Positions 1 to 5,612 are shown, numbered from the stretch's first letter. The stretch is DNA of 5,612 bases from Prevotella sp. (GCA_021203705.1 JAJQAR010000318.1:1-5612), one strand, 5' to 3'. Numbers and translations are program-made. The notes: generated from the sequence alone by a model not told the origin.

Positions 1-6
1 TTTTGA

Positions 7-72
7 CCAGCAGACGCCGGCATAAGAGCTTCCCCTTCGTCTCGTGGGCTCGCACATGTGTTTAAGAGACAG
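7..72 (+). other. Illumina P7 / Nextera i7 adapter contamination (not genomic)
   Basis: This stretch matches a library adapter in the correct order and without gaps. Positions 7-30 match the 24-base P7 flow-cell sequence at 19 of 24 positions. Positions 31-38 (tccccttc) fall exactly where the 8-base i7 index belongs and match the N701 index as written in the adapter (TCGCCTTA, from memory) at 6 of 8. Positions 39-72 match the 34-base Nextera read-2 adapter, including the Tn5 mosaic end, at 31 of 34. Many mismatches are A-to-C or G-to-C, as expected of poor base calls rather than of evolution. The orientation is that of a read running through a short insert into its adapter. Positions 1-6 are also probably artefact. 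Annotation should begin after 72. Confidence 0.93.
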
Positions 73-74
73 AC

Positions 75-278
75 TTATACACACGCCGCATTGGTGACAG
101 AATAGCTATCGAGATGCACCTCCGTATGCCCGGCGACATTACTCTTTACATTGCTCATAAACGTGCCACTGAAATAGAGGAACTCCTCCGCCACCATTTC
201 GGCAAGGACACCCACATCATCCTCCACGTCGAGCCGTTAAAACAAGAGGGCAAATACGTTGACCCCGACAAAGAATAA
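75..278 (+). CDS. Cation diffusion facilitator (CDF) family metal exporter, C-terminal fragment (5' end missing)
   Basis: The last 67 codons of a CDF efflux transporter are present, ending in TAA at 276-278. CDF proteins export Zn, Fe, Mn, Co or Cd from the cytoplasm as dimers, in exchange for protons; the metal cannot be told here. The visible part is the cytoplasmic C-terminal dimerisation domain. It reads TRRIGDRIAIEMHLRM, then AHKRATEIEELL, FGKDTHIILHVEP and a short charged tail. The histidines in EMH, AHK and ILH sit where CDF C-terminal domains carry metal-binding residues, with HVEP in place of the HQDP of E. coli YiiP. All transmembrane helices lie upstream and are lost at the contig end. 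The first codons (75-83, L-Y-T) may be partly artefactual, because they match an inverted mosaic end; from TRRIG onward the match to the family is clear. No SD site or start is visible. Confidence 0.88.
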   Translation, partial: LYTRRIGDRIAIEMHLRMPGDITLYIAHKRATEIEELLRHHFGKDTHIILHVEPLKQEGKYVDPDKE

Positions 279-296
279 TTTATAAATCCATTTTAT

Positions 297-327
297 TTTG
301 CAATTTGGAAAATAACAACTATTTTTG
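297..327 (+). promoter_or_regulatory. Bacteroidetes-type housekeeping promoter for the lyase gene
   Basis: TTTG at 297-300 is followed after exactly 19 nt by TATTTTTG at 320-327. This matches the known Bacteroidetes sigma-ABfr consensus (TTTG, 19-21 nt, TAnnTTTG) with no mismatch. Transcription would start near 333-336, giving a 5' leader of about 90 nt, AT-rich and without an evident structure. It lies in the 148-nt gap between the CDF stop and the lyase start, so the lyase probably has its own promoter. Motif chance is not negligible in AT-rich DNA, but box, spacing and location all agree. Confidence 0.62.
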
Positions 328-426
328 TAAATGATAAAATTTGGCTAAATCCTAAAACTATTATTATAAGCAGCCTAACTAATTAATACTTAACAAATTA
401 CGCAGCAAACTATTAAAACATATTAT

Positions 427-2304
427 ATGAAGAAAAGAATTTTACTCAACATTACATGTCTTTTGCTGTTCGCATTGTCTGCTAATGCGGAAGTAACAAT
501 TACACAAAGTGGCAACCAGACAACCATGGCAAACGGTATCATCCAGTTTATCATCGGTACCAACGGACGTATTTCCAATTTGAAATTAATCGGCGGCCTC
601 AACGTATTAAGCAGCAACGGTATCTATTTCGACTACACCGGCACTGACGGCAACCTCTCTCTCAACCCATCTACCGTTACGGTAATCAAGAATGACTCTG
701 ATTATGCAGAGGTTCTTTACAGTAACACATCCGATGCAATCCAGTTCCAGCAGGGCTTCATTCTGCGTGAGGGTGAAAGTGGTCTCTACACTTACATTAT
801 TGCTAACGGTACTTCTACATCGTCAAGCAAGAAACTGCAAGAGGCTCGTGTCTGCACCCGTCTCGGCTCCAACTTCCTCGAAGGTTATGTGGATGATTCT
901 ATGCAAGGTACTATTCCTTCAAACGATGAGATGTCAACCGCTGAAAAAAACGAGATTCAGGATGCTACTTATGAACTGTCCGACGGTAGCATCTATACAA
1001 AGTACAATTGGGCTAACTATATCGTAAGGGACAGTGTACATGGTCTGACCAATGGAAAGACTGGTGTATGGAATATCGGTTGCTCTGACGAATATGTAAA
1101 CGGTGGACCAATGCGCCAGGAACTCACGGTACATGCTACGAGCAAGTCGCCTATCTCTATCCAGATGTTGCAGGGTGAGCACTTCGGTGCTTCCGCACAG
1201 TACTTTAATGAGGGTGAACAGAAAATCTACGGCCCTATTTTCATCTACGTGAACAGGGGGGATTCTAAAGAAGATATGATTGCCGATGCAAAAGCAATGG
1301 CTCACCAAAAGGAGAGTGAATGGCCTTTCTCTTGGTTCGAGAACGACCTGTATCCTCTTGACCGTGCAACCGTTACCGGTCATCTGAATGTTACCACTGG
1401 TCAATCTAACGCCGGCGTGCAGATGATTCTCGCTGAACCAGGAACTGATGTTTATCTGCAAGGGAAGGGCTACATCTTCTGGGGACTTACTGACGAGAAC
1501 GGTGATTTCGAGATTAAAAACGTGCGCAAGGGTGACTACACGCTTTATGGCTATGCCACTCAAGGTGATGTAACCGACGAGTTGGAATACACCGATGTCA
1601 CCATAGATAGCGAAACTGTTGACTTGGGCGAGATTGAATGGACTCCTACTTGCTACGAGAACTTGCTCTGGTTAATTGGTGAAAACAACAGAATGTCCGA
1701 CGAGTTTCACTATGGTGACACTTGCAGATTCTATGGATTGTGGGAACTCCCGCCATCGACTCTTACATACGTTGTCGGTCAGAGCGATCCTGCCGAAGAC
1801 TGGTATTTCGCACAGAGCCAGGTTGGTACTTGGACCGTTCAATTCGACCTCGATGCCAACTACAGCGGTGATGCTCTCCTCACAGCTTCTATTGCAGGTG
1901 CTTCCAACTCTCCTTCCGTTACTGTTGCCATAAACGGCAATTCATTAGGAAAATGGAGCTTCTATGATGATGGTTCTACTCGCCGTAGCGCCGTAACAAG
2001 CGGACGCCACTCATTATACACTTTCAATTTCCCTGGCTCGTATCTACAGCAAGGCACTAACAACCTAACACTCACCTACTCTGGCAAAGATAAAGCTGCC
2101 GTTTTGTACGACTGCTTAAAGTTGGAGGCTAACGGCAAGGACGACACTGGCATTACAGAACTCTCCCTTGATAGCGACTCCAAGGTTGAACTTTATATGC
2201 TCAATGGCATCAAAGTCGGCACTTTCAACAGCATCAAGGATGTCAACATGAAAGGTGTTTACATCTACCGCCAAGGTGATAAGTCTGGCAAAATTAACTT
2301 GTAA
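427..2304 (+). CDS. Secreted rhamnogalacturonan lyase, polysaccharide lyase family 4 (PL4), with T9SS-type C-terminal sorting domain
   Basis: This 625-aa enzyme is predicted to cleave the rhamnogalacturonan-I backbone of pectin by beta-elimination (EC 4.2.2.23 type). Residues 1-21 form a signal peptide (KKR, hydrophobic core, cleavage after ANA). Residues about 22-305 are the catalytic beta-sandwich. R141 and R145 (RVCTR), K192 (YTKYNW) and H252 (GEHFG) fit the Arg/Arg/Lys/His active-site set described in Aspergillus RGL4; VHG at 204-206 and GGPMRQEL are also typical of PL4. Residues about 312-402 are the carboxypeptidase-regulatory/FnIII-like domain (ATVTGHL, DENGDFEIKNVRKGDYTL). Residues about 408-567 are the carbohydrate-binding-like jelly roll. 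From about 576 to the end (VELYMLNGIKVG, KGVYIYRQGDKSGKI) is a degenerate Por/type IX sorting domain, suggesting export across the outer membrane. There is no SD, only A/T-rich sequence before ATG, as is usual in Bacteroidetes. All three PL4 domains are intact. No susC/susD or other glycan gene lies beside it. Family confident; substrate inferred from the family. Confidence 0.88.
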   Translation: MKKRILLNITCLLLFALSANAEVTITQSGNQTTMANGIIQFIIGTNGRISNLKLIGGLNVLSSNGIYFDYTGTDGNLSLNPSTVTVIKNDSDYAEVLYSNTSDAIQFQQGFILREGESGLYTYIIANGTSTSSSKKLQEARVCTRLGSNFLEGYVDDSMQGTIPSNDEMSTAEKNEIQDATYELSDGSIYTKYNWANYIVRDSVHGLTNGKTGVWNIGCSDEYVNGGPMRQELTVHATSKSPISIQMLQGEHFGASAQYFNEGEQKIYGPIFIYVNRGDSKEDMIADAKAMAHQKESEWPFSWFENDLYPLDRATVTGHLNVTTGQSNAGVQMILAEPGTDVYLQGKGYIFWGLTDENGDFEIKNVRKGDYTLYGYATQGDVTDELEYTDVTIDSETVDLGEIEWTPTCYENLLWLIGENNRMSDEFHYGDTCRFYGLWELPPSTLTYVVGQSDPAEDWYFAQSQVGTWTVQFDLDANYSGDALLTASIAGASNSPSVTVAINGNSLGKWSFYDDGSTRRSAVTSGRHSLYTFNFPGSYLQQGTNNLTLTYSGKDKAAVLYDCLKLEANGKDDTGITELSLDSDSKVELYMLNGIKVGTFNSIKDVNMKGVYIYRQGDKSGKINL

Positions 2305-2315
2305 GCAACAAAATC

Positions 2316-2343
2316 AATCTGTATGCCATCAAAAATACAGATT
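2316..2343. repeat. Perfect 9-bp inverted repeat (hairpin) just after the lyase stop
   Basis: AATCTGTAT (2316-2324) and ATACAGATT (2335-2343) are perfect reverse complements around a 10-nt loop, starting 11 nt after the lyase stop codon. There is no clear U-run after it on the plus strand, so it is a poor terminator on its own. It could protect the 3' end of the mRNA or assist the stronger hairpin that begins 18 nt further on. Confidence 0.6.
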
Positions 2344-2361
2344 GTTAAAAGCCTACATAGC

Positions 2362-2390
2362 AAAAACCGAAGGCCATCCCTTCGGTTTTT
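2362..2390. terminator. Bidirectional rho-independent terminator between the lyase and cydB
   Basis: AAAAACCGAAGG (2362-2373) pairs perfectly with CCTTCGGTTTTT (2379-2390) around the 5-nt loop ccatc. The core is a 7-bp CCGAAGG/CCTTCGG stem. The flanking A and T runs give a U-tract on either strand, so the same element can end transcription of the lyase (plus) and of the cydAB operon (minus). It lies 57 nt past the lyase stop and 132 nt past the cydB stop, which suits convergent operons. Confidence 0.88.
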
Positions 2391-2425
2391 ACATTTATCG
2401 TTAATCAATTTATGCAAGCTGCCCT

Positions 2426-2463
2426 CAAGCAAAGAACACAAGCAAAAATGTTACGCAAGCAAA
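2426..2463. repeat. Three direct copies of CAAGCAAA
   Basis: CAAGCAAA occurs at 2426-2433, 2439-2446 and 2456-2463, and a partial copy (CAAGC) lies at 2415-2419. The spacing is irregular (13 and 17 nt start to start). The copies sit between the terminator and the heptamer tandem array, outside any gene. No function is evident. Confidence 0.5.
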
Positions 2464-2471
2464 AAGGAATT

Positions 2472-2527
2472 CTTCACTCTTAACTCTTCACTCTTAACTC
2501 TTCATTCTTAACTCTTCATTCTTCACT
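2472..2527. repeat. Tandem repeat: four 14-bp units made of eight 7-bp units, overlapping the cydB stop
   Basis: Units of 14 bp start at 2472, 2486, 2500 and 2514. Units 1 and 2 are identical (cttcactcttaact), unit 3 has one change (cttcattcttaact) and unit 4 is cttcattcttcact. Each divides into two heptamers of the form CTTMAYT, so there are eight heptamers in all. The last unit covers the cydB stop codon (2523-2525) and part of its final Glu codon. On the minus strand the array is a purine-rich stretch of the GAAGAGTTAAGAATGAAGAG kind. From memory, such stretches are common between genes of Bacteroidales and produce spurious ORFs reading NSSLLTLHS; I cannot verify that here. Confidence 0.85.
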
Positions 2528-3647
2528 CCACACATTCGGCTTTAGCCGCCTTGTCAATAGTGTGCCAAACGTACACAATATATGCCAGCACGAATGGTAT
2601 CAATATTGACACCACTGACATCACGCTTAGCGTGAACTCGCTACTGCAACTGTTTGCTATTGTCAAACTGCTTTGCAGGTCTGCTGTAGAAGGATAATAT
2701 GCCGTGTTGTTCCAGCCGGCACAGAGCAGAAGACTGAGCACTGCAAGAACGGTACCGATACCTGAATACCAAATTCCGCCTGTCTTTGTCTTGCCCAACA
2801 AAGTGGCGATTACACCGTAAAGGTACAGCACCACACCTACAACCAATATCAATGCGACATACCACATATCAACGAGGTTGTTGAAATACTTGTAAGGTTC
2901 AATGATTATCTCTCCCGTCGCAGGAATATACCCAAATCCGTCTTTTACCAAAACGTGTATCAGGAAAGCCACAAACAACACCACAAACGGCAGGGCTGCT
3001 ATCATAAGTTGCTTTTTCGCACGACTGCTTATATTCTTGTCTTTCACATTGTTCATAATATAAAGTATTCCAAGCGAGCGTGCGAGGAACATCACGGCAA
3101 GTCCTATTACCAAATTCCAGGGGTCGAGCAATGCGTCAAGTCCGTTACTTGCATTTGCCCACTTACTTATTATCGGACTGATGCCACCTGTTATCACCAT
3201 TTTGTCAACAAGGAAATTTGAGCCATTAAAAAATGTTCCTACCGCCCCACCAATGAGCAATGGACCAACTAACCCGTTTATCAACAAGAACTTGCGGAAC
3301 GTATTGTTTCCAAGCAGGTTGCCAATCTTATTTTGGAACTCATAGCTTACTGCCTGCAACACGAATGTGAACAGTATTATCATCCACAACCAATATGCAC
3401 CGCCGAAACTGGTACTGTAGAACAATGGGAATGAGGCGAAAAACGCACCGCCGAATGTTACAAGTGTGGTGAATGTGAGTTCCCACTTGCGCCCTGTTGA
3501 CTCCACTATCATCTTCTGCTCACTGTCGTTCTTCGCAAGGTTGAATATCGCACCATTTGCACCCTGAACGAACATCATGAACACGAGTAACGCCCCAAGG
3601 AGCGACACTAAAAACCACCAATAATGCTGCAAAAAATCGTATGTCAT
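2523..3647 (-). CDS. cydB: Cytochrome bd ubiquinol oxidase subunit II
   Basis: This 374-aa membrane protein is the second subunit of the bd-type quinol:O2 oxidoreductase in the inner membrane, structurally paired with CydA. E. coli CydB is 379 aa. Family landmarks are the N-terminal YWWFLVSLLG helix, GGAFFASFPLFYSTSF (63-81 region), DPWNL (175-179), GWNNTAYYPS (311-320), the LTIANSCSSEFTL stretch (328-340) and a last helix ending in VYVWHTID. About eight hydrophobic helices can be counted. The E. coli motif DGFDMG near residue 25 is replaced by QGANGA (28-33), and HWD at 56-58 by KWE (54-56), so the usual Asp residues are missing or changed to Glu; this appears typical of Bacteroidetes CydB. 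The ATG has a strong SD, AAAAGGAGG (3655-3663), 7 nt upstream. cydA ends 20 nt before the start, so the two are cotranscribed. The stop codon lies inside the tandem heptamer repeat. Confidence 0.96.
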   Translation of the reverse strand: MTYDFLQHYWWFLVSLLGALLVFMMFVQGANGAIFNLAKNDSEQKMIVESTGRKWELTFTTLVTFGGAFFASFPLFYSTSFGGAYWLWMIILFTFVLQAVSYEFQNKIGNLLGNNTFRKFLLINGLVGPLLIGGAVGTFFNGSNFLVDKMVITGGISPIISKWANASNGLDALLDPWNLVIGLAVMFLARSLGILYIMNNVKDKNISSRAKKQLMIAALPFVVLFVAFLIHVLVKDGFGYIPATGEIIIEPYKYFNNLVDMWYVALILVVGVVLYLYGVIATLLGKTKTGGIWYSGIGTVLAVLSLLLCAGWNNTAYYPSTADLQSSLTIANSCSSEFTLSVMSVVSILIPFVLAYIVYVWHTIDKAAKAECVE

Positions 3648-3654
3648 AATAGTT

Positions 3655-3663
3655 CCTCCTTTT
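3655..3663 (-). promoter_or_regulatory. Strong Shine-Dalgarno site of cydB
   Basis: AAAAGGAGG on the minus strand, 7 nt before the cydB ATG, lies within the 20-nt gap after the cydA stop. It fixes the cydB start. It stands out because the other genes of the window lack a convincing SD at their starts, and it may set CydB translation within the shared mRNA. Confidence 0.8.
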
Positions 3664-3667
3664 ATCG

Positions 3668-5263
3668 TTATTTATTTACTTTGGTGAACAACGGACCTTT
3701 CTTTACCGCCTTGCACATAATACTTATCTCCACTACCAACAGCAGTGTGAACAGCACGAGGAAGATGAAGAACGTAAGCATCACCGAACCAACGTTGATA
3801 TCTGATACGGCAACCCACGTCGGCAACATATCCTGAATGGTCCACGGCTGTCTGCCAAGCTCTGCCAATACCCAGCCCGACTCACTAGCGATATAGCCCA
3901 ATGGCAGCATCACAATTCCTACTACCTGCAACCAACGGTGTTTAGTAAAGTCTTTCTTGTATGCGAAGAACAATGCTACTATGAAGAACAACACGAACAG
4001 CATGCCTAATCCTACCATAATACGGAATGTCCAAAAACAAATCGGTACAAACGGTACTATCTGTTCGGCATTATCAACATATCCGTAACCGAAATATTGT
4101 ATGTTGGATTCCATTACCTTCCTGCTTTCCTCAACAGCTTCCTCATCACCACTCTCTTTCGCTTTCCTGTATGTCGAGAGTGCTTTAACTGCCTGCTTTC
4201 CTCGTTCCATTTTCTTGTCAAGCGATGGGGCAATAGTTCCGTCAGGCTGAGTGTAACCGCCTTTGATTAAGTCATTTATACCTGGCACATATCCATCAAA
4301 ATCTCGTGTGGCAAGGAATGACAGCATCTTCGGCACTCCTATCGTCATTGGTGCTTCCTTACCTGACGCATAGTCGGGTTGCTTGAATGGATTTAACAGT
4401 GATACCAATGTCAGACTTACTCCGTTATCTCCATCGTAAAGGGCTTCCATTGCTGCCAATTTCATCGGTTGCGACTTTGCCACCATGTATGCCGACTTGT
4501 CGCCTGTGTGCATAGTGAGCAACGCTGATACAAGTCCCACTATTGAAGCAATCTTGATGCTCTGCACTGCCAAATGTCGCTCTCCTTCCAAATTTTCACT
4601 GCTCTTGCTCTTCCTGAAAAGGTAATAGCAACTTACTGCGGCAACGAACAATGCTCCGATAATCCATGCAGATATTACGGTATGGAAAAACTTGTCTATG
4701 GCGAATGGAGACAGTGCCACGTCCATAAACGATGTCATCTCATTGCGCATAGTGTCGGGATTGAACGTCTGACCCGTAGGATACTGCATCCAGGCGTTTG
4801 CCACGAGTATCCACCAAGCCGAGATTGTAGCTCCTATTCCCGTCAGCCATGTGGACGTCAGGTGGAATTTCTTTGACACCTTGTCCCAACCGAAGAACAT
4901 CACACCTACAAATGTCGCTTCTAAGAAGAACGCCACAATACCTTCTACCGCTAATGGTGCACCGAACACGTCACCTACAAGCCATGAGTAGTTGCTCCAG
5001 TTGGTACCGAACTCAAACTCAAGGATAATGCCCGTGGCTACTCCCATCGCGAAGTTGATACCGAAGAGTTTCTGCCAGAAACGTGCCGTGTCCTTCCAGA
5101 ACACGTTGCCCGTGCGGTAATAGCAGGTCTCCATGATTCCCATAATCAGCGCAAGTCCCAACGTAAGCGGGACGAATAGCCAGTGATATATGGCTGTCAG
5201 GGCAAACTGAGCCCTCGACCAGTTGACGGCTTCTGCGCCTACGCTTAATAGTAAGTCTGTCAT
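3668..5263 (-). CDS. cydA: Cytochrome bd ubiquinol oxidase subunit I
   Basis: CydA is the catalytic subunit of the high-affinity bd oxidase. It oxidises quinol and reduces O2 to water using hemes b558, b595 and d. Counting from the ATG at 5263 (531 aa; E. coli 522), the key residues are present: H27 (AIYHWLF, E. coli H19), E107 and E115 (PLAVEG, FFLEAT; E99 and E107), H194 (KFFHTV; H186), K268 and E273 (KLAAMEA, quinol-binding K252 and E257), R414 and M416 (FRIMVG; M393), and E468 in AELGRQPW (E445). The Q-loop (about 253-402) is of the long type and contains a highly charged, probably helical stretch at about 350-387. About nine membrane helices are seen. A start three codons upstream (TTG at 5272) is possible. 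I prefer the ATG because homologues begin close to it; neither has an SD. The gene lies 79 nt after the small membrane protein and 20 nt before cydB. Confidence 0.97.
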   Translation of the reverse strand: MTDLLLSVGAEAVNWSRAQFALTAIYHWLFVPLTLGLALIMGIMETCYYRTGNVFWKDTARFWQKLFGINFAMGVATGIILEFEFGTNWSNYSWLVGDVFGAPLAVEGIVAFFLEATFVGVMFFGWDKVSKKFHLTSTWLTGIGATISAWWILVANAWMQYPTGQTFNPDTMRNEMTSFMDVALSPFAIDKFFHTVISAWIIGALFVAAVSCYYLFRKSKSSENLEGERHLAVQSIKIASIVGLVSALLTMHTGDKSAYMVAKSQPMKLAAMEALYDGDNGVSLTLVSLLNPFKQPDYASGKEAPMTIGVPKMLSFLATRDFDGYVPGINDLIKGGYTQPDGTIAPSLDKKMERGKQAVKALSTYRKAKESGDEEAVEESRKVMESNIQYFGYGYVDNAEQIVPFVPICFWTFRIMVGLGMLFVLFFIVALFFAYKKDFTKHRWLQVVGIVMLPLGYIASESGWVLAELGRQPWTIQDMLPTWVAVSDINVGSVMLTFFIFLVLFTLLLVVEISIMCKAVKKGPLFTKVNK

Positions 5264-5342
5264 AAAATTCAATGTTTATGTTTTCAATAATAATAGTCAA
5301 AGGCTACGACAATCCCAAGCCAAGACATTTCTGCCCCAACTT

Positions 5343-5567
5343 CTAATCATCGTCGCTCAACATCATTTGGGATGACACGTATGCGGCCTCGTTGCCCTTG
5401 CCTGCTCTCTCTTTCAACGTGTCTGGCATGAAGAACAGTCTTAAAATGATGAATATGATGAATAGCTTGACAAGCACTACTACCCACAGCACTCGCCCTA
5501 CATCCATGTTCTTGAATCCTTCCTTATAGAAATCAAAAACCCTCCGGAAAACGCTTTTCTTCTTCAT
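5343..5567 (-). CDS. DUF4492-like small single-pass membrane protein of the cyd operon
   Basis: This 74-aa protein has a basic N-terminus (KKK, RR and further Lys up to residue 19), the motif NMDVGRVLWVVVLVKLFI, one membrane helix at about 26-47 ending in LRLFFMP, and a hydrophilic tail ending in DDD. By the positive-inside rule the N-terminus faces the cytoplasm. From memory this is the DUF4492 family of Bacteroidetes, whose members usually precede cydA; no function is established that I know of. Its place upstream of cydA on the same strand suggests a part in assembly, stability or heme shielding of the oxidase, by analogy with the unrelated small subunits CydX, CydS and CydH of other bd oxidases. 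That role is inference. The ATG at 5567 has no SD at normal distance. It is not one of the known CydX-type sequences by eye. Confidence 0.85.
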   Translation of the reverse strand: MKKKSVFRRVFDFYKEGFKNMDVGRVLWVVVLVKLFIIFIILRLFFMPDTLKERAGKGNEAAYVSSQMMLSDDD

Positions 5568-5571
5568 AGCA

Positions 5572-5610
5572 TCACTCTAACGTTCTGTAAGGCAAATCCC
5601 CCTCCTTAAA
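5572..5610 (-). CDS. Possible 3' end of an upstream operon gene (12 codons, partial)
   Basis: A minus-strand frame entering from the right edge reads FKEGDLPYRTLE and stops with TGA at 5572-5574, only 4 nt before the ATG of the small membrane protein. That spacing fits a cotranscribed upstream gene. A second open frame (ILRRGICLTER, stop at 5577-5579) also reaches the edge, so the choice is uncertain. The fragment is too short to name. If it is real, the cyd operon promoter lies outside the window. Confidence 0.25.
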   Translation of the reverse strand, partial: FKEGDLPYRTLE

Positions 5611-5612
5611 AT

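Noticed and set aside
57..83. Imperfect inverted repeat TGTGTTTAAG / CTTATACACA as a transposon end
   Set aside because: The left arm is the Tn5 mosaic end of the library adapter, so the structure is a preparation artefact and not a native mobile element.
934..1563. 209-aa minus-strand frame inside the lyase gene
   Set aside because: It is a shadow of a clearly recognised PL4 gene on the other strand, with no domain or RBS of its own.
2323..2511. 62-aa plus-strand frame downstream of the lyase, ending in SLLTLHS
   Set aside because: It runs through the first hairpin, the terminator and the tandem repeat, has no SD or family likeness, and its C-terminus is just the translated heptamer array.
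5273..5342. Possible promoter for cydA in the gap after the small membrane protein (TAGCCTTTG on the minus strand)
   Set aside because: The -7 box has three bases between TA and TTTG instead of two, and no TTTG lies at the right distance upstream. Cotranscription from upstream is simpler.
5601..5607. AAGGAGG on the minus strand near the right edge, as an SD for the small membrane protein
   Set aside because: It is 33 nt before the ATG at 5567, too far to act. The only start at suitable distance (TTG) opens a frame of seven codons. It is more likely coding sequence (Lys-Glu-Gly) of an upstream gene.
1..5612. CRISPR array, tRNA/rRNA, prophage, toxin-antitoxin or defence genes
   Set aside because: No spaced repeats, RNA gene signatures or matching proteins were seen on either strand; the only tandem repeats have no spacers.

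Overview
The window looks like the end of an assembled contig from a member of the Bacteroidales, most likely Prevotella-like. Four things point there. Upstream of the large plus-strand gene is an exact Bacteroidetes-type promoter (TTTG, 19 nt, TATTTTTG). The large secreted protein ends in a degenerate type IX secretion sorting domain. Shine-Dalgarno use is mostly poor. The cytochrome bd operon has the Bacteroidetes form, with a small DUF4492-type membrane protein followed by cydA and cydB. The genus is an inference; no rRNA or marker gene is present.

Layout. Positions about 7-72 are not genomic: they align base for base with an Illumina P7 / Nextera i7 adapter carrying errors. From about 75 to 278 is the 3' end of a cation diffusion facilitator (CDF) metal exporter gene. 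A 148-nt AT-rich gap carrying the promoter leads to a 625-aa secreted family 4 polysaccharide lyase (rhamnogalacturonan lyase) at 427-2304. The 218-nt gap between this gene and the convergent cydB holds a 9-bp hairpin, a strong bidirectional terminator, three short direct repeats and eight tandem 7-bp units (four 14-bp units) that run into the stop codon of cydB. The minus strand then carries, in order of transcription, a possible tail of an upstream gene at the window edge, a 74-aa DUF4492-like protein, cydA and cydB. No gap longer than 300 bases lacks a gene.

How the genes work together. The minus-strand genes form an operon for a cytochrome bd quinol oxidase, which reduces O2 to water and would allow respiration or O2 scavenging at trace oxygen in an otherwise anaerobic lifestyle. 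The small protein is placed where it could act as an accessory subunit. The plus-strand lyase would cut the rhamnogalacturonan-I backbone of pectin outside the cell or at its surface, and is not part of a visible polysaccharide utilisation locus. The CDF gene is an unrelated neighbour. I see no defence system, mobile element, CRISPR array or RNA gene. The most notable points are the adapter artefact, the DUF4492-cydAB arrangement, the altered quinone/proton-path residues in CydB, and the heptamer repeat abutting cydB.
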